Of a DNA stretch of 59,409 nt, positions 59,409-59,409 are shown one piece after another. A program made the translations under genes and the position numbers. The notes under the pieces are model-generated. The model saw only the letters and a list, made by a program, of their open reading frames with translations, searched no databases and was not told the origin of the DNA. Every line of letters begins with the position of its first letter. Within the stretch, counting starts at the first letter, position 1. Source of the DNA: Planctomycetota bacterium (lineage in GTDB: Bacteria > Planctomycetota > UBA1135); the NCBI GenBank assembly GCA_026421205.1, contig JAPKBM010000010.1:1-59409 (forward strand), read 5' to 3'.

Positions 59409-59409
59409 G

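Overview
The window is a compact, roughly 50% GC stretch of bacterial chromosome, probably from an uncultivated member of the Planctomycetota. That assignment is inference. It rests on a Planctomycete-style ECF sigma factor, exported LVIVD/choice-of-anchor, FG-GAP and HAF-repeat proteins with similar C-terminal beta-sandwich tails, a long GyrB, FIST and DUF3299 proteins, and the metabolic mix. I see no rRNA or tRNA gene, CRISPR array, insertion sequence or prophage. About 54 protein genes fill more than 95% of the sequence.

Layout: (1) 1-3716, replication genes: partial dnaN, a DciA/DUF721 gene and gyrB. (2) 3713-5840, feoAB on the minus strand. (3) 5950-10830, a plus-strand run rpiA, HD hydrolase, prfB with a programmed +1 frameshift, purH, and an orphan iron-staple PD-(D/E)XK nuclease. 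(4) 10827-14598, an MFS/POT-like transporter and a 3-hydroxyacyl-CoA dehydrogenase/enoyl-CoA hydratase fusion. (5) 14641-17176, a LolD/MacB-type ABC ATPase, an FtsX-like permease and a DUF3299 lipoprotein. (6) 17211-21010, two convergent exported proteins. (7) 21091-25008, an unusual FIST - FHA - two-AAA Clp ATPase operon, facing an ECF sigma gene. (8) 29839-25005, a minus-strand run: FecCD/BtuCD-type ABC genes, parvulin, Trm112-like, HIT, HemY-like oxidase, ECF sigma. The binding-protein gene (30401-31294) is separated from its ABC partners by an oppositely oriented gmhA. (9) 31353-33998, a DASS permease, a terminator and a coiled-coil membrane protein. (10) 38160-34014, split transhydrogenase pntA1-pntA2-pntB, plsC and a phosphatase-like lipoprotein. 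(11) 38242-46414, an rRNA methyltransferase, a HAF-repeat protein, an RluA-type pseudouridine synthase, a FAD dehydrogenase, malic enzyme-phosphotransacetylase and a HAL2/CysQ nucleotidase. (12) 46421-47161, two adjacent small genes that both look frameshifted. (13) 47199-49124, a Na/Pi symporter plus a PhoU-like protein. (14) 58449-49121, a six-gene central-carbon operon: AceE, ferredoxin-NADP reductase, 2-oxoacid:ferredoxin oxidoreductase alpha and beta, aconitase, SDR. (15) A SatD-like HTH protein and a Cys-rich lipoprotein.

The carbon and redox genes fit together. AceE and KorAB handle 2-oxoacid oxidation, Fpr links ferredoxin with NADP(H), Pnt links NADH with NADPH through the proton gradient, and MaeB and aconitase feed the same TCA section. 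The most distinctive locus is FIST-FHA-Clp. Its Clp protein keeps a ClpP-docking-type IGF loop and a complete second AAA module, but its first AAA module has lost the Walker B glutamate and the pore tyrosine. Gene packing is extreme: many convergent pairs share their stop codons or overlap, and several divergent pairs start within 15-80 bases of each other.
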